Shown here piece after piece: positions 7,242 through 14,439 of a stretch of DNA of 20,748 bases. The translations under genes were made by a program, and so were the position numbers. How positions within the stretch are numbered: the stretch's first letter is position 1; the number at the start of each line of letters is the position of its first letter. The notes beneath the pieces were generated by a model. The model made no database searches and was not told where the DNA came from. It saw only the letters and a list, made by a program, of their open reading frames with translations. Source of the DNA: Candidatus Thorarchaeota archaeon (GTDB taxonomy: Archaea; Asgardarchaeota; Thorarchaeia; Thorarchaeales; Thorarchaeaceae); assembly GCA_004524595.1 (NCBI GenBank), contig SDOA01000073.1, positions 1-20,748 on the forward strand, written 5' to 3'.

Positions 7242-7682
7242 ATGATTGAATTCGAAGTTAATATCCCAATTAAGTGCTCCATTGACAGTGTTTTCAATTT
7301 TGTATCTCATGGTGAGAATCTTTCAGCATGGAACTCAGCTGTAAAGCGTGTTACAAAAATCACTGACGGTGTAACAAGTACTGGTACCAAATACAAAATG
7401 ATTCGTCAATTACCAGATGGACGTTCTGAAAACACAATAGAGATTTCAAACAATCAACCCAATACCGAGCTAACAATTCGAACTACATCAGGTCCAACTC
7501 CATTCATCTATCACTACTCATTTGAAGGGAAAAAGAATTCAACTATAGTTTCATTGAGAACAGAGATTGAAGAGGAGGGTTTACCCTTCAAACTTCCGAA
7601 ATTTCTAGCTTCTCGAGCTATAAAGAGTGGTGTGAAAGATAATCTTCAAACCTTGAAATCAATTCTCGAATCTGCATGTTAG
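7242..7682 (+). CDS. SRPBCC-superfamily (START/polyketide-cyclase-like) protein
   Basis: A 146-residue protein, the usual length for a single SRPBCC domain. It opens with a beta strand IEFEVNIPIKCS, then a short helix pair IDSVFNFVSHGENLSAWN, which is the typical start of the helix-grip fold (xxVWxxlsdpexxxxWxxxV). Alternating strands follow (GTKYKMIRQL, NTIEISNN, ELTIRTTSG, YHYSFEG), with a long C-terminal helix around ASRAIKSGVKDNLQTLKSI. The fold binds hydrophobic ligands in a central cavity; no catalytic residues or partner can be assigned. It lies alone between tRNA-Tyr and a decayed repeat. No clear Shine-Dalgarno; TTAACAATAGTTAAATTAG upstream is AT-rich and may be the promoter. Confidence 0.72.
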   Translation: MIEFEVNIPIKCSIDSVFNFVSHGENLSAWNSAVKRVTKITDGVTSTGTKYKMIRQLPDGRSENTIEISNNQPNTELTIRTTSGPTPFIYHYSFEGKKNSTIVSLRTEIEEEGLPFKLPKFLASRAIKSGVKDNLQTLKSILESAC

Positions 7683-7741
7683 ACTAAGAACACATTTGGT
7701 CTACTGTAGATCCATCACTTGCTAGTTCAAATATAGCAATC

Positions 7742-7874
7742 CCGACCATCCCTTTTTCTTATGTACTAACAGCAAAAAATCAGGTGAATTTAGACTGAAT
7801 ACCATCGCAACTACGAATCTATACTGAATGTGATTCCAAGGGAACGAACGAGTTCCTTGTATCGATTTCTGATT
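7742..7874 (+). repeat. Duplicated copy of the tfb 3' region (other copy 12384-12520)
   Basis: The stretch from CCGACCATCCC to CGATTTCTGATT is repeated at 12383-12520 in the same orientation, with a few substitutions and a small indel. The second copy contains the last codons of tfb, so this one carries an orphan piece of that gene. It is preceded by a further tRNA-3'-like tract (7739-7750). Confidence 0.85.
7811..7874 (-). pseudogene. Fragment of the tfb C-terminal end
   Basis: On the minus strand it reads IRNRYKELVRSLGITFSIDS then stop. The intact tfb ends in the same way, with FNMDS. Only about 20 codons remain and there is no upstream portion, so it is a non-functional fragment created by duplication. 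Confidence 0.85.
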
Positions 7875-7895
7875 TGGCGATTCCATTCCTTTTCC

Positions 7896-7923
7896 TAAAT
7901 CTTTTCTAGTAGAGAAAGATTTA
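7896..7923. promoter_or_regulatory. Inverted repeat upstream of the nucleotidyltransferase
   Basis: TAAATCTTT (7896-7904) and AAAGATTTA (7915-7923) form a perfect 9-base inverted repeat with a 10-base centre. It sits just upstream of the promoter for the gene at 7960. It may be an operator or a terminator end for something upstream; the sequence does not decide. Confidence 0.4.
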
Positions 7924-7934
7924 TGTATATAATA

Positions 7935-7942
7935 TTTTATAT
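7935..7942 (+). promoter_or_regulatory. TATA box for the nucleotidyltransferase gene
   Basis: TTTTATAT, 18-25 bases before the ATG at 7960, within a very AT-rich stretch. No Shine-Dalgarno precedes the ATG, so a leaderless transcript is likely. Confidence 0.45.
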
Positions 7943-7959
7943 CGATATTAAATATATAA

Positions 7960-8736
7960 ATGGTAATAAACTTGGTAAATATTAAATCATTCCCATCTTA
8001 TGTCATTCAATTCATACATAATGTCAAACCATATTGCTACTCAATTTATCTTGGAGGTTCTTGGGCAATGCAGAAAGCTTGTTCAAATAGTGATATTGAT
8101 CTCTGTCTAATCTCAATAGATTCATCTCAAAAGCAGACAATATTGAATTTTGTAAAAAGAACTCTTCAAAAATCAGGAAATAAACGACTTCTATTAGATG
8201 CCAAGATATATACTAAGAATGAATTTAATGCAACCATCCAAGGCTTTCAAAATCCTTACTGGTGCACCTTCTTTAGAGATGGCGTGCGTTTATTTGGGGA
8301 AGAAGTAGTAGTCCCATTACTTCCTCATACCTTCACAAACTCAGTCTGGCGATCTATTGAGCAAATCCAAGAATCTTTGGGCTATATTGAGCAAAAAATC
8401 TTCATTGACATAGCTTGTTATCAATTATGGACTGCAATGTCATTAGTATTTACTGTTGATTGTCTAATTCATAACAAACCATTTAGAAAGAATTCTAGAA
8501 CTGAACTTGCTCAAAAGCTATTGGAATATCAATACTCATTGATTAAGGAGCAATATGAAAGAGTTAGCATATTCAGAAGGACACAAGTTCATTCAGGTTT
8601 AAGCTTGGATGATGAACAATCCATAAAATATGATAATCCAATTTCAGACTATTCAAAGATTGATACTAAAATCCTTCAAAAAAACGGATTAAGAGTTCTG
8701 GCCTATTGCGAAAAAGTCTATCAACAAATTAACTAA
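7960..8736 (+). CDS. Nucleotidyltransferase (Pol-beta fold) with C-terminal helical domain
   Basis: The N-terminal domain shows the minimal-nucleotidyltransferase signature: GGS (32-34) followed by D45-I-D47 in SNSDIDLCLI, and a third acidic residue D80 in LLLDAKIY. These bind the metal and nucleotide. From about residue 115 to the end the protein is helical, with IACYQLWTAMSLVFTVDCLI and ELAQKLLEYQYSLIKEQYERV, reminiscent of the HEPN/KNTase C-terminal helical bundles that accompany such enzymes. The target, a small molecule, tRNA or protein, is unknown. Codon use is clearly more AT-rich than in its neighbours and the gene stands alone next to a duplicated fragment, which suggests recent acquisition. 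MNT-HEPN fusions can act in toxin-antitoxin or tRNA modification roles, but no Rx4-6H RNase motif is evident here. Confidence 0.7.
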   Translation: MVINLVNIKSFPSYVIQFIHNVKPYCYSIYLGGSWAMQKACSNSDIDLCLISIDSSQKQTILNFVKRTLQKSGNKRLLLDAKIYTKNEFNATIQGFQNPYWCTFFRDGVRLFGEEVVVPLLPHTFTNSVWRSIEQIQESLGYIEQKIFIDIACYQLWTAMSLVFTVDCLIHNKPFRKNSRTELAQKLLEYQYSLIKEQYERVSIFRRTQVHSGLSLDDEQSIKYDNPISDYSKIDTKILQKNGLRVLAYCEKVYQQIN

Positions 8737-8796
8737 TTAAACTATAAGGGTTCACAACAACAGATTGTGTTATGAAACAACGCTATGTTCTTTCCA

Positions 8797-10536
8797 CTAA
8801 TCCTCATCACCTGTTTCTGTCTTCAAGTCTTGATTAGAAATTAATTCATCCATCGCCGCTTGAATTTCATCACCAACTGTTGAATCATCTTTTTCTCCTA
8901 TAATCCTTTGAAATGGTCTTATTGTATAGAGGATTGCAGAGGTAATGATGAATCCTATCGCACCAATACCAAGGAAGAATAGTACCTGTTGGAAGTAGTT
9001 GGGTGGTGGTTCACCTGTGTGCACAAGGACTTCAACAAATACTGTGTCCTTTGTATTTTGCCCTAGAACATCATAGACAACAATAGAATAATTATTGATT
9101 CCAACATCGTGACCATCGACGACAACGACAATCTCAGAACCGTTCCACATGCCTGATTCGTGCAGTGCTCCATTTAAATAGACTTCAAACTGGTCTGGAT
9201 ATGCATCTGCTGGGATCCATGTGATGTTATATCCCACATCACCAACCACATACTCGATATCTGGGGGTGAATTGATCACAGGAGCTTCTGCCTTTGCAAT
9301 CTTGACCGATACTTGATCTACTGCGTAATTTCCTTTAGCATCCCAGATTTGTAGTAAAAATGAATAAGTTCCGGGAAGCAGGTCATCCAATTGTATACTG
9401 AATATCGGACCACCCCAAGTTCCAGTTTCAGTTATCTCACTGTTTTTCGTAGTTTGGTACCTGAGAGGGTACTCATCGCTTGTATACCATATCACTAATC
9501 TTCCTTTGATTCCATATTCAAAGTCAACATCATCTGGAGAGTCAACGACAGGATTTACATTATCAACAAAAAGCAACGGCCATAGGTCACTACTGTTTGC
9601 AGTTCCGAGAATTGAATAGTTACCTGTTTCAGACCAGTCGCTCCACGAATTTCCCGTTCCCAGAGAGTCATCCCAATCTGTGGAATTACTATCATCCTGA
9701 GCATTTGCTACACCATTCCACCCAATACGATTCTCATAGACCGTGTTTGATGCCATACCTGAATTGACTCGAATGCCGATGTTTTCATTCCCATAGATGG
9801 AATTATTCGTGATGATACTTTTCCCTCTTGTTAGGTCTATGCCAATATCATTTCTCCATATCGTATTTCTTGTAATATTACACAACTGAACATCCCATAG
9901 ATACAATCCACCAGAACAATCATAGATACGATTGTCACGTATGGTGAAGTTTGTCGAATTGTCAACCGAAATCCCAGAACGAGGAGCACGAATAGTGTTA
10001 TCTGCAACAAGTATGTCCAGTCCATAATCGAAAAACAATCCCTCGAACTCACTGCTAGACACAATATTGTGAGTAATTTGACAATCTGTTGATTGAAATA
10101 TTAACATACCAATGTATGTTTCATTAATGAAGCAATTTGTCACACGTCCGTGAGTCACATTTATGAAAGTTATTGCTGAATTGCCTTCCATTGATGGAAC
10201 TATTGTTGTGAGGAGGCATTTCCTTATCTCGAAATACTTTGTAGTGTGCCATATGGATATGGGCGAGTTTTCTGTTTGAATCAATAATTCTTCAATGATG
10301 AAAGGGTTATTCTCTGACCCATCCCCAGTCCATCCTTGGACGAGAAAGTCATTGTCTGAGCGGATTTGGATGGGGTCGTGTTCTTCGAGTCCATTCATCC
10401 AAGTAGTTGAACGAGTTTCATTTTGGTGTAATAATTTTGAAGTGCGATTAATTAAAGTTTCAGAAGTCTTCTGAGTAGATGTACTTATGAATAGAATGAA
10501 TATTATTAATGCGATCAGACTGTGTTTCTTCAACAA
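8797..10536 (-). CDS. Secreted, membrane-anchored right-handed beta-helix protein (NosD-like)
   Basis: 579 residues. A signal peptide (about 4-22) is followed by a parallel beta-helix with repeated N-x-I/T-x-x-N-x-I turns, such as ADNTIRAPRSGISVDNSTN, IRDNRIYDCSGG, ITRNTIWRN and ITNNSIYGNENIGI. This is the pattern of periplasmic copper-binding/NosD and PbH1 repeats. Two Ig-like/fibronectin-like modules follow from about residue 330 (each ending with VSVKIAKA or VFVEVLVH). A membrane helix (about 516-540, VLFFLGIGAIGFIITSAILY) anchors it, leaving an acidic cytoplasmic tail. It is likely a surface protein that binds carbohydrate or another polymer; the substrate cannot be inferred. The start is TTG (10536, or the next TTG at 10533); there is no ATG nearby and a TTATTATA box is close upstream. 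Confidence 0.82.
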   Translation of the reverse strand: MLKKHSLIALIIFILFISTSTQKTSETLINRTSKLLHQNETRSTTWMNGLEEHDPIQIRSDNDFLVQGWTGDGSENNPFIIEELLIQTENSPISIWHTTKYFEIRKCLLTTIVPSMEGNSAITFINVTHGRVTNCFINETYIGMLIFQSTDCQITHNIVSSSEFEGLFFDYGLDILVADNTIRAPRSGISVDNSTNFTIRDNRIYDCSGGLYLWDVQLCNITRNTIWRNDIGIDLTRGKSIITNNSIYGNENIGIRVNSGMASNTVYENRIGWNGVANAQDDSNSTDWDDSLGTGNSWSDWSETGNYSILGTANSSDLWPLLFVDNVNPVVDSPDDVDFEYGIKGRLVIWYTSDEYPLRYQTTKNSEITETGTWGGPIFSIQLDDLLPGTYSFLLQIWDAKGNYAVDQVSVKIAKAEAPVINSPPDIEYVVGDVGYNITWIPADAYPDQFEVYLNGALHESGMWNGSEIVVVVDGHDVGINNYSIVVYDVLGQNTKDTVFVEVLVHTGEPPPNYFQQVLFFLGIGAIGFIITSAILYTIRPFQRIIGEKDDSTVGDEIQAAMDELISNQDLKTETGDED

Positions 10537-10644
10537 AATTCAACTATAATAATTTTTGAAGTCTTTTTTATATTGCGGTGAATAGAGTTATCCAAATTAT
10601 AATATATCATATTGAAATAAATTAATGAATATATTTATTAGATA

Positions 10645-10658
10645 GTATTATAATATAT
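10645..10658 (+). promoter_or_regulatory. TATA element and Shine-Dalgarno for the small secreted protein
   Basis: TATTATAATATATA lies about 45-58 bases before the ATG at 10703. GGTGA at 10693-10697, five bases before that ATG, is a good ribosome-binding site. This supports a short leader and decides the start. Confidence 0.45.
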
Positions 10659-10702
10659 ACTGCAACGCAATATTAATTATTATTGTGTTGTTGGTGAAAA
10701 AT

Positions 10703-11233
10703 ATGAAAATAAAGCTAAGACAAAATCAGTACCTTGCTGTTTCAATATTCTTTTTTACAGTTCTTACTGCTTTTGTAACAATCCCAATAAACGCATGGCC
10801 AGATTGGCCTCCTGGTATCTATATGGGATATGCTGAAGATGGTGAAGATATGAATCCTAGTGGTCAGTATGATTATTATGATTCATTTTCCATTCCCGAA
10901 AACAGTTCCTATGAATATATGTGGTTCCATTGGGAAGAAGAAAATTTTGCTACAACTCACGAATCCCACTTTTTCTCAGTCTGGGTTTGGGTGGATGGTA
11001 CTCTTGATGTAGCCATTGAACCTTTTAGGAATGAATACATGCATGCTCAAATGTGGCAATACCTTATAATTGATGAAGGTGAGGAAGGTGATGATGAATT
11101 CTTAGGGACAATGCAATATACAAATACTGGTTCTTATACCTATTGGGATGACTATATCTGTGCAATTGCAGTAATTTGCAAGGACGGTGGCAGTGGTAAT
11201 GTGCATGTAAGAATATTCGTGACTGATTCCTAA
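10703..11233 (+). CDS. Small secreted protein of unknown function
   Basis: 176 residues from the ATG preceded by GGTGA. A GTG 18 bases upstream is also in frame but has no ribosome-binding site. A signal peptide (LAVSIFFFTVLTAFVTIPINA) ends near residue 32. The mature part is acidic and rich in aromatic residues (EDGEDMNPSGQYDYYD, YEYMWFHWEEEN, SVWVWVDGTLDVAIEP, SYTYWDDYICAIAVICKDG). Its beta-rich look resembles a single C2- or CBM-like sandwich, but I recognise no family. Two Cys in ICAIAVIC lie close to each other. It is followed by a strong hairpin-plus-T terminator, so it is a single-gene unit. The upstream gene is divergent. Confidence 0.62.
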   Translation: MKIKLRQNQYLAVSIFFFTVLTAFVTIPINAWPDWPPGIYMGYAEDGEDMNPSGQYDYYDSFSIPENSSYEYMWFHWEEENFATTHESHFFSVWVWVDGTLDVAIEPFRNEYMHAQMWQYLIIDEGEEGDDEFLGTMQYTNTGSYTYWDDYICAIAVICKDGGSGNVHVRIFVTDS

Positions 11234-11266
11234 TGTTCAAATCTATCATATGTAAACTGAGCTCTG

Positions 11267-11311
11267 TGTGCTATTGTATGTTATTTAATCATACAGTAGC
11301 ATGTTTTTTTT
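11267..11311 (+). terminator. Hairpin and T-tract terminator
   Basis: TGTGCTATTGTATG (11267-11280) pairs with CATACAGTAGCATG (11290-11303) over 14 positions, three of them G-T wobbles. The loop is 9 bases and eight T follow. It ends the transcript of the small secreted protein. Confidence 0.75.
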
Positions 11312-11394
11312 AATCTCTCCTATACTATTTTGAACTAGCTATAAATTCATTCCCTGTTAAGAATAATGAAATTCATACAAGAATCAAGTATAAT

Positions 11395-11610
11395 TTAGAT
11401 ATTATAGAAGTCCCTGACATTCTTGATGATCTCTGCTTCTTCCTGAAGCCCAGCTTTACGAAGTCTTATCGCAAACTCAGAAAGTATCTTCATTGGTGGA
11501 CAAATCTGGCACTTCTCAGGAAGTTCGTCTATCTTGTCTGCCATCTCTCCGAGTATGTCTTGTAAAGCTCGTAAGAGTGCATCACGTTCCATAAGTCCTT
11601 TGTCTGACAT
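11395..11610 (-). CDS. Small helical protein with one CxxC motif
   Basis: A 71-residue, mainly helical protein: ERDALLRALQDILGEMADKIDELPEKCQICPPMKILSEFAIRLRKAG and a short tail. A single CxxC with following PP (CQICPP) sits midway between two helices. The amphipathic helices look like a coiled hairpin and composition is clearly protein-like. No family recognised. An ATG at 11610 is preceded by an AT-rich region but no clear Shine-Dalgarno. It lies on the same strand as, and downstream of, the regulator at 11680-11997, so the two could be co-transcribed, with 69 bases between them. Confidence 0.6.
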   Translation of the reverse strand: MSDKGLMERDALLRALQDILGEMADKIDELPEKCQICPPMKILSEFAIRLRKAGLQEEAEIIKNVRDFYNI

Positions 11611-11679
11611 AGCATAATCACTAATAAGTGCAAAATTTACTATTTAACCTCATAAAAAAATCAGAATCTTTTTTATCTA

Positions 11680-11997
11680 CTACTTTGAAAGTATTCTGAC
11701 AACCTCAAGAATACCCTCGGCAACCTCTCTCCCCTTGGGGGTCAATCCCAGATAAAGTCGTGTCTTTCTAGTCAATTCATTGAACACTTCACGTTCTTCA
11801 ATGAGGTTCATTTTGACTAATTCAGTTCGGGTCTTTTCTAAGGCAGGTTGTGAAGCGATACCTTGGTTGTCATAACGACGAATTAGTTCTGTGATGAATT
11901 TATCTTCTTCTAAAAGAGAAACCAGAAGGCGAAGGGCTCCTGTACGTTCTAATCCCATCAGGACCTCAAGTTCAGGACTTTGATTGTCAGAATTCAT
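11680..11997 (-). CDS. Winged helix-turn-helix transcriptional regulator
   Basis: 105 residues from the ATG at 11997. The frame is open further up to 12042, but that extension would run through the TATA region (TATAAATATAGTATAT). The body reads as a MarR/PadR-like winged helix: LERTGALRLLVSLLEE (helix 1), KFITELIRRY (helix 2), SQPALEKTRTELVKMNLIEE (recognition helix, then start of the wing), TRKTRLYLGLTPKGREVAE (wing and C-terminal helix). It probably binds DNA as a dimer. A 15-base palindrome at 12032-12046 lies 35-50 bases upstream of the start, at or just above the expected BRE/TATA, which suggests autoregulation. There is no obvious ligand domain. Confidence 0.75.
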   Translation of the reverse strand: MNSDNQSPELEVLMGLERTGALRLLVSLLEEDKFITELIRRYDNQGIASQPALEKTRTELVKMNLIEEREVFNELTRKTRLYLGLTPKGREVAEGILEVVRILSK

Positions 11998-12031
11998 GAA
12001 ATATATACTATATTTATACAAAATAAGCTTT

Positions 12032-12046
12032 ATGTTTGTCAAACAT
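12032..12046. promoter_or_regulatory. Palindromic operator candidate
   Basis: ATGTTTG-T-CAAACAT is a perfect 7+1+7 inverted repeat, within a larger imperfect one (CTTTA...TAAAG). It precedes the TATA of the winged-helix gene on the minus strand. Such a dyad is the usual site for a dimeric winged-helix protein. Confidence 0.55.
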
Positions 12047-12095
12047 GTAAAGTTTGTAATAAGTCTATATCAGACTCTGAGTTCACCGTTTGATC

Positions 12096-12259
12096 ACAGT
12101 CTTGGAACACGTCTTTGGATGGGACTCTCAGACCCTATCATTATTGGAGCTATTAGTATGCCGGTGATTCTAATCCTCTCCATTATTGTTCTGTTAAGAG
12201 TTCGCAAGAAGCAGCGCAATCGCCAAAAATCAACTGCTGACATTATTGATGTTATATAG
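12096..12259 (+). pseudogene. Truncated copy of the C terminus of the BNR surface protein
   Basis: Reads SLGTRLWMGLSDPIIIGAIS, a membrane helix, and the basic stop-transfer LLRVRKKQ, then QKSTADIIDVI and stop. The same C terminus, with a few changes, ends the intact gene at 16214-17419. The codons before 12096 have no similarity to that gene and contain promoter sequence of the divergent regulator, so the body of the gene is missing. Confidence 0.85.
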
Positions 12260-12373
12260 GTTTTAGTTTTGATGCAAAACGGATACAAACACATAGGATA
12301 ATTCTTTCGGGATTAGACATACTATTCACCATCAGTATTAGAGGTATTATTCTGAAGACTTGTATCTCCTAGA

Positions 12374-12393
12374 GGTTCAAATCCGACCATCCC
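12374..12393 (+). repeat. tRNA-Tyr 3'-end-like tract
   Basis: GGTTCAAATCCGACCATCCC matches the spliced tRNA-Tyr T loop, T-stem and acceptor strand with one substitution. The 5' half of the tRNA is absent. It sits at the junction of two duplications. Confidence 0.6.
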
Positions 12394-12456
12394 TTTTTCT
12401 TATATACTAACTACAAAAAACAAGTTCACGTGAATTTAGACTGAGTACCATCGAAA

Positions 12457-13461
12457 CTACGAATCCATATTGAATGTGATTCCAAGGGAACGAACGAGCT
12501 CCTTGTATCGATTTCTGATTGTGACCTCTGTAACTCGTGATACTCTAGCAATCTCTCTCTGGGTCCGTCTATCCTCTTCAAGTATTCCAGCTATGTAGAG
12601 TGCAGCTCCTGCAATCCCACCAGGCGATTTTCCTATGCTCACATACCTCTCCTTTGCCAGCTGAATTATATCGGTGGCTCTTTTCACAGTTCTTCCATCA
12701 AGCATGAGATCAGCGGACAATCTTGGTATCAAATCCTTTGCAGACGGAAGTGGTACGTTAACTTCTATTTTGGAAACAATTAAGCGAACTGCATGACCAA
12801 TCTTTTTCCTACCCACATCAGTTTCTTTTGCGATCTCATCAAGTGACCTTGGAATTCTATGAATCCGGCAAGCAAGATAGATAGATGCTGCAACTACTGA
12901 CTCGATGCTTCTTCCCCTCACAATTCTCTTCATCAGAGCCTTTCTATAGATCAAAGCTGCAGTCTCTTGGACGTCGTAAGGTATTCCAAGTTGTGAGGAG
13001 AGTCTCTGCATCTCACTCATTGCAATACTAAGATTTCGATGTTCCGAACTATGAAGTCTACTTCTAATGTGCCACTTTCGCATTCTGTACATGGCAGCAC
13101 GAGTGGTGCTTGTGAGTGCCCTACCACCTGCATCCTTATTTCGCCAATCAATCACGGTTGAGATTCCCTTGTCGGCAATGGTCAGCGTCATTGGTGCGCC
13201 AGTTCTATCTCTTGCATTTCTCTCCTCAGCTGTGAATGCTCTCCATTCAGGTCCTGTATCTGTACTGCGTTCTGAAGCAACAAGACCACATGTAGTACAG
13301 GTATATTCACCTCGAGTATAATCTTGTGTGAAAAGACCCTGTCCACAGCCCATGCACATTCTTTTTCGACGAACATGACTGTCCTTGGTACCAACCAAAT
13401 TTTCCAAACTCATCACCTTTTTCAAAAATGAATAACCATCAATCTGCGTAGCGATGCTCAT
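12457..13461 (-). CDS. tfb: Transcription initiation factor IIB (TFB)
   Basis: TFB recruits RNA polymerase to TBP-bound promoters. The 334-residue protein has an N-terminal zinc ribbon with CMGC and CTTC pairs (residues 36-58), then a B-reader/linker stretch with EWRAFTAEERNARDRTGAP, and two cyclin-fold repeats (about 120-220 and 225-325). The helix-turn-helix of the second repeat, RTQREIARVSRVTEVTIRNRYKEL in part, contacts BRE. I chose the ATG at 13461 because TTTATGG lies about 25 bases upstream; a TTG three bases earlier also fits the frame. Length is normal for the family. A fragment of its 3' end is duplicated at 7811-7874, and the gene sits next to two decayed copies. Confidence 0.97.
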   Translation of the reverse strand: MSIATQIDGYSFLKKVMSLENLVGTKDSHVRRKRMCMGCGQGLFTQDYTRGEYTCTTCGLVASERSTDTGPEWRAFTAEERNARDRTGAPMTLTIADKGISTVIDWRNKDAGGRALTSTTRAAMYRMRKWHIRSRLHSSEHRNLSIAMSEMQRLSSQLGIPYDVQETAALIYRKALMKRIVRGRSIESVVAASIYLACRIHRIPRSLDEIAKETDVGRKKIGHAVRLIVSKIEVNVPLPSAKDLIPRLSADLMLDGRTVKRATDIIQLAKERYVSIGKSPGGIAGAALYIAGILEEDRRTQREIARVSRVTEVTIRNRYKELVRSLGITFNMDS

Positions 13462-13534
13462 CAATGAACGGTCTAAAAACCATAAATGGAATTGAGAATA
13501 GACTCGTTCACTTCATCAAAATACTAAATTGAGT

Positions 13535-13672
13535 CTAGTCAACTAGTATGTTCTGCATACACAAATTTCTATGAAATACTTCACACTTGCATTTATCACA
13601 TCCACCATCAAAATTCGTATGGTCTTTACGGTTGTGACCACAAGTGCAGTGGTCATAAGATCTTGTACTCAT
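13535..13672 (-). CDS. Very small Cys/His-rich protein, probable zinc-binding
   Basis: A 45-residue gene with a strong ribosome-binding site (AAAGAGGTGA, 5-6 bases before the ATG at 13672). The cysteines and histidines are grouped as C9-x-C11-G-H13, H18, then C25-x2-C28-x-C30, H34 and C38: DHCTCGHNRKDH and GGCDKCKCEVFH. These two knuckles look like a mini zinc ribbon of the treble-clef or rubredoxin type. It lies 73 bases upstream of tfb on the same strand. The short length hides it from standard gene finders, but the metal-site pattern plus the Shine-Dalgarno make it a good candidate. The function is unknown; nucleic-acid or protein binding is possible. Confidence 0.72.
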   Translation of the reverse strand: MSTRSYDHCTCGHNRKDHTNFDGGCDKCKCEVFHRNLCMQNILVD

Positions 13673-13716
13673 TTTTTCACCTCTTTTTATCCGATAGAAT
13701 TACAGTTCTCCTAGAT

Positions 13717-13842
13717 TCAATCGTTGGTTCCTTTTTCTAGGACTTGCTCCTGTATCATTTGCAATATTCTATGTGGTTCATTTCCACTCATCACACGATC
13801 TCTCTTGTAGCTAGTCTTAGAATTAATTTCCATATCTTCCAT
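13717..13842 (-). CDS. Possible small protein of unknown function
   Basis: A 41-residue frame, MEDMEINSKTSYKRDRVMSG then NEPHRILQMIQEQVLEKGTND and stop. GCAGGATA lies 7-10 bases before the ATG. The second half forms an amphipathic helix. It is upstream of the Cys-rich small gene on the same strand, with about 45 bases between. It has no recognisable domain and may be a chance frame, so I hold it with low confidence. Confidence 0.35.
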   Translation of the reverse strand: MEDMEINSKTSYKRDRVMSGNEPHRILQMIQEQVLEKGTND

Positions 13843-14154
13843 TTTCAATATCCTGCCATTATGAGAACAATATATCATCCAGACTGAATCTGTGATTTAT
13901 GAGAAACAGATAATCTAAAACCAGAGAAAAGGGTCTGGTTGGTTTTCATTTATTGCTAGACTGTTTATTCCATTCTCACTTTCTGCATGGTTTCATTCCC
14001 AAATACCTTAATAAACTTGGGCATTTATTTGAAAAAATAGATGCTTTTTACCTGTTTCCTGTTCAAATCCGGCCGCTCCGACCACTTTCTTCTTTGAATG
14101 ATTACTTAGAAAACAGAAACCATCTTTCCAATAGATGGATTACTAATTCATTTT
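13843..14154. other. Non-coding stretch with one tRNA-3'-like direct repeat
   Basis: No supported gene. AACCAGA..TCTGGTT near 13918-13940 is a weak hairpin. The only marked content is the direct repeat at 14062-14088. Confidence 0.5.
14062..14088 (+). repeat. Direct repeat, left copy (tRNA 3'-end-like)
   Basis: TTCAAATCCGGCCGCTCCGA then CCACTTT; the copy at 17535-17561 differs at one base. It reads as T loop, T stem, acceptor strand CGCTCCG, discriminator and CCA of a tRNA. No 5' tRNA half (CGGAGCG) is present nearby. Confidence 0.75.
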
Positions 14155-14385
14155 TCAATTTTTAATCTGTATCTCTGAATACGGTCGAGCCTTGGATAAT
14201 GCTTCTTGGGAATCTGAAAGAAGAGGATCATGAGGGGCTGGTGCTTCATAGGTAAGTTTCAGTGGACGTCTATCTCTCAACATTTCGCCGAGAATACGAA
14301 TATCATCATTCTTTTTTATTGAATCATAGAGTGTTTTCCAGAAGTAGTTATCATCAAACTCGTAATAGGTTCCCTTATCAACCAT
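14155..14385 (-). CDS. Small protein of unknown function
   Basis: 76 residues: an acidic aromatic start (TYYEFDDNYFWKTLYDSIKK), a middle helix (DIRILGEMLRDRRPL) and a proline-rich tail (EAPAPHDPLL). Composition is protein-like and codon use matches neighbouring genes. An AT-rich TAATTAAATATATT lies about 20 bases before the ATG, so a leaderless start is plausible. It is divergent from the caspase-lipase gene, and the two share a ~55-base intergenic region. No family recognised. Confidence 0.55.
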   Translation of the reverse strand: MVDKGTYYEFDDNYFWKTLYDSIKKNDDIRILGEMLRDRRPLKLTYEAPAPHDPLLSDSQEALSKARPYSEIQIKN

Positions 14386-14439
14386 CTCTTTTTCGAATAT
14401 ATTTAATTAGTAGTAATTTCATAGAATATAGAACAATAA

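Larger units (their letters stand above)
12096..12393 (+). repeat. Segmental duplication, copy 1 (copy 2 at 17256-17557)
   Basis: About 290 bases similar throughout to 17256-17550: the coding end described above and the ~125 bases after it, including ATTAGAGGTATTATTCT. Both copies finish in TTCAAATCCG followed by a tRNA-acceptor-like end, but those ends differ: here CCATCCC as in tRNA-Tyr, in the other copy CGCTCCGGCCA. Confidence 0.85.

Noticed and set aside
11984..12098. N-terminal extension for the truncated BNR copy
   Set aside because: This part is promoter and operator sequence of the divergent regulator and has no match to the intact gene.
13953..14165. Plus-strand frame across the direct repeat
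   Set aside because: It contains the tRNA-like tract, has poor composition and no ribosome-binding site or homology.
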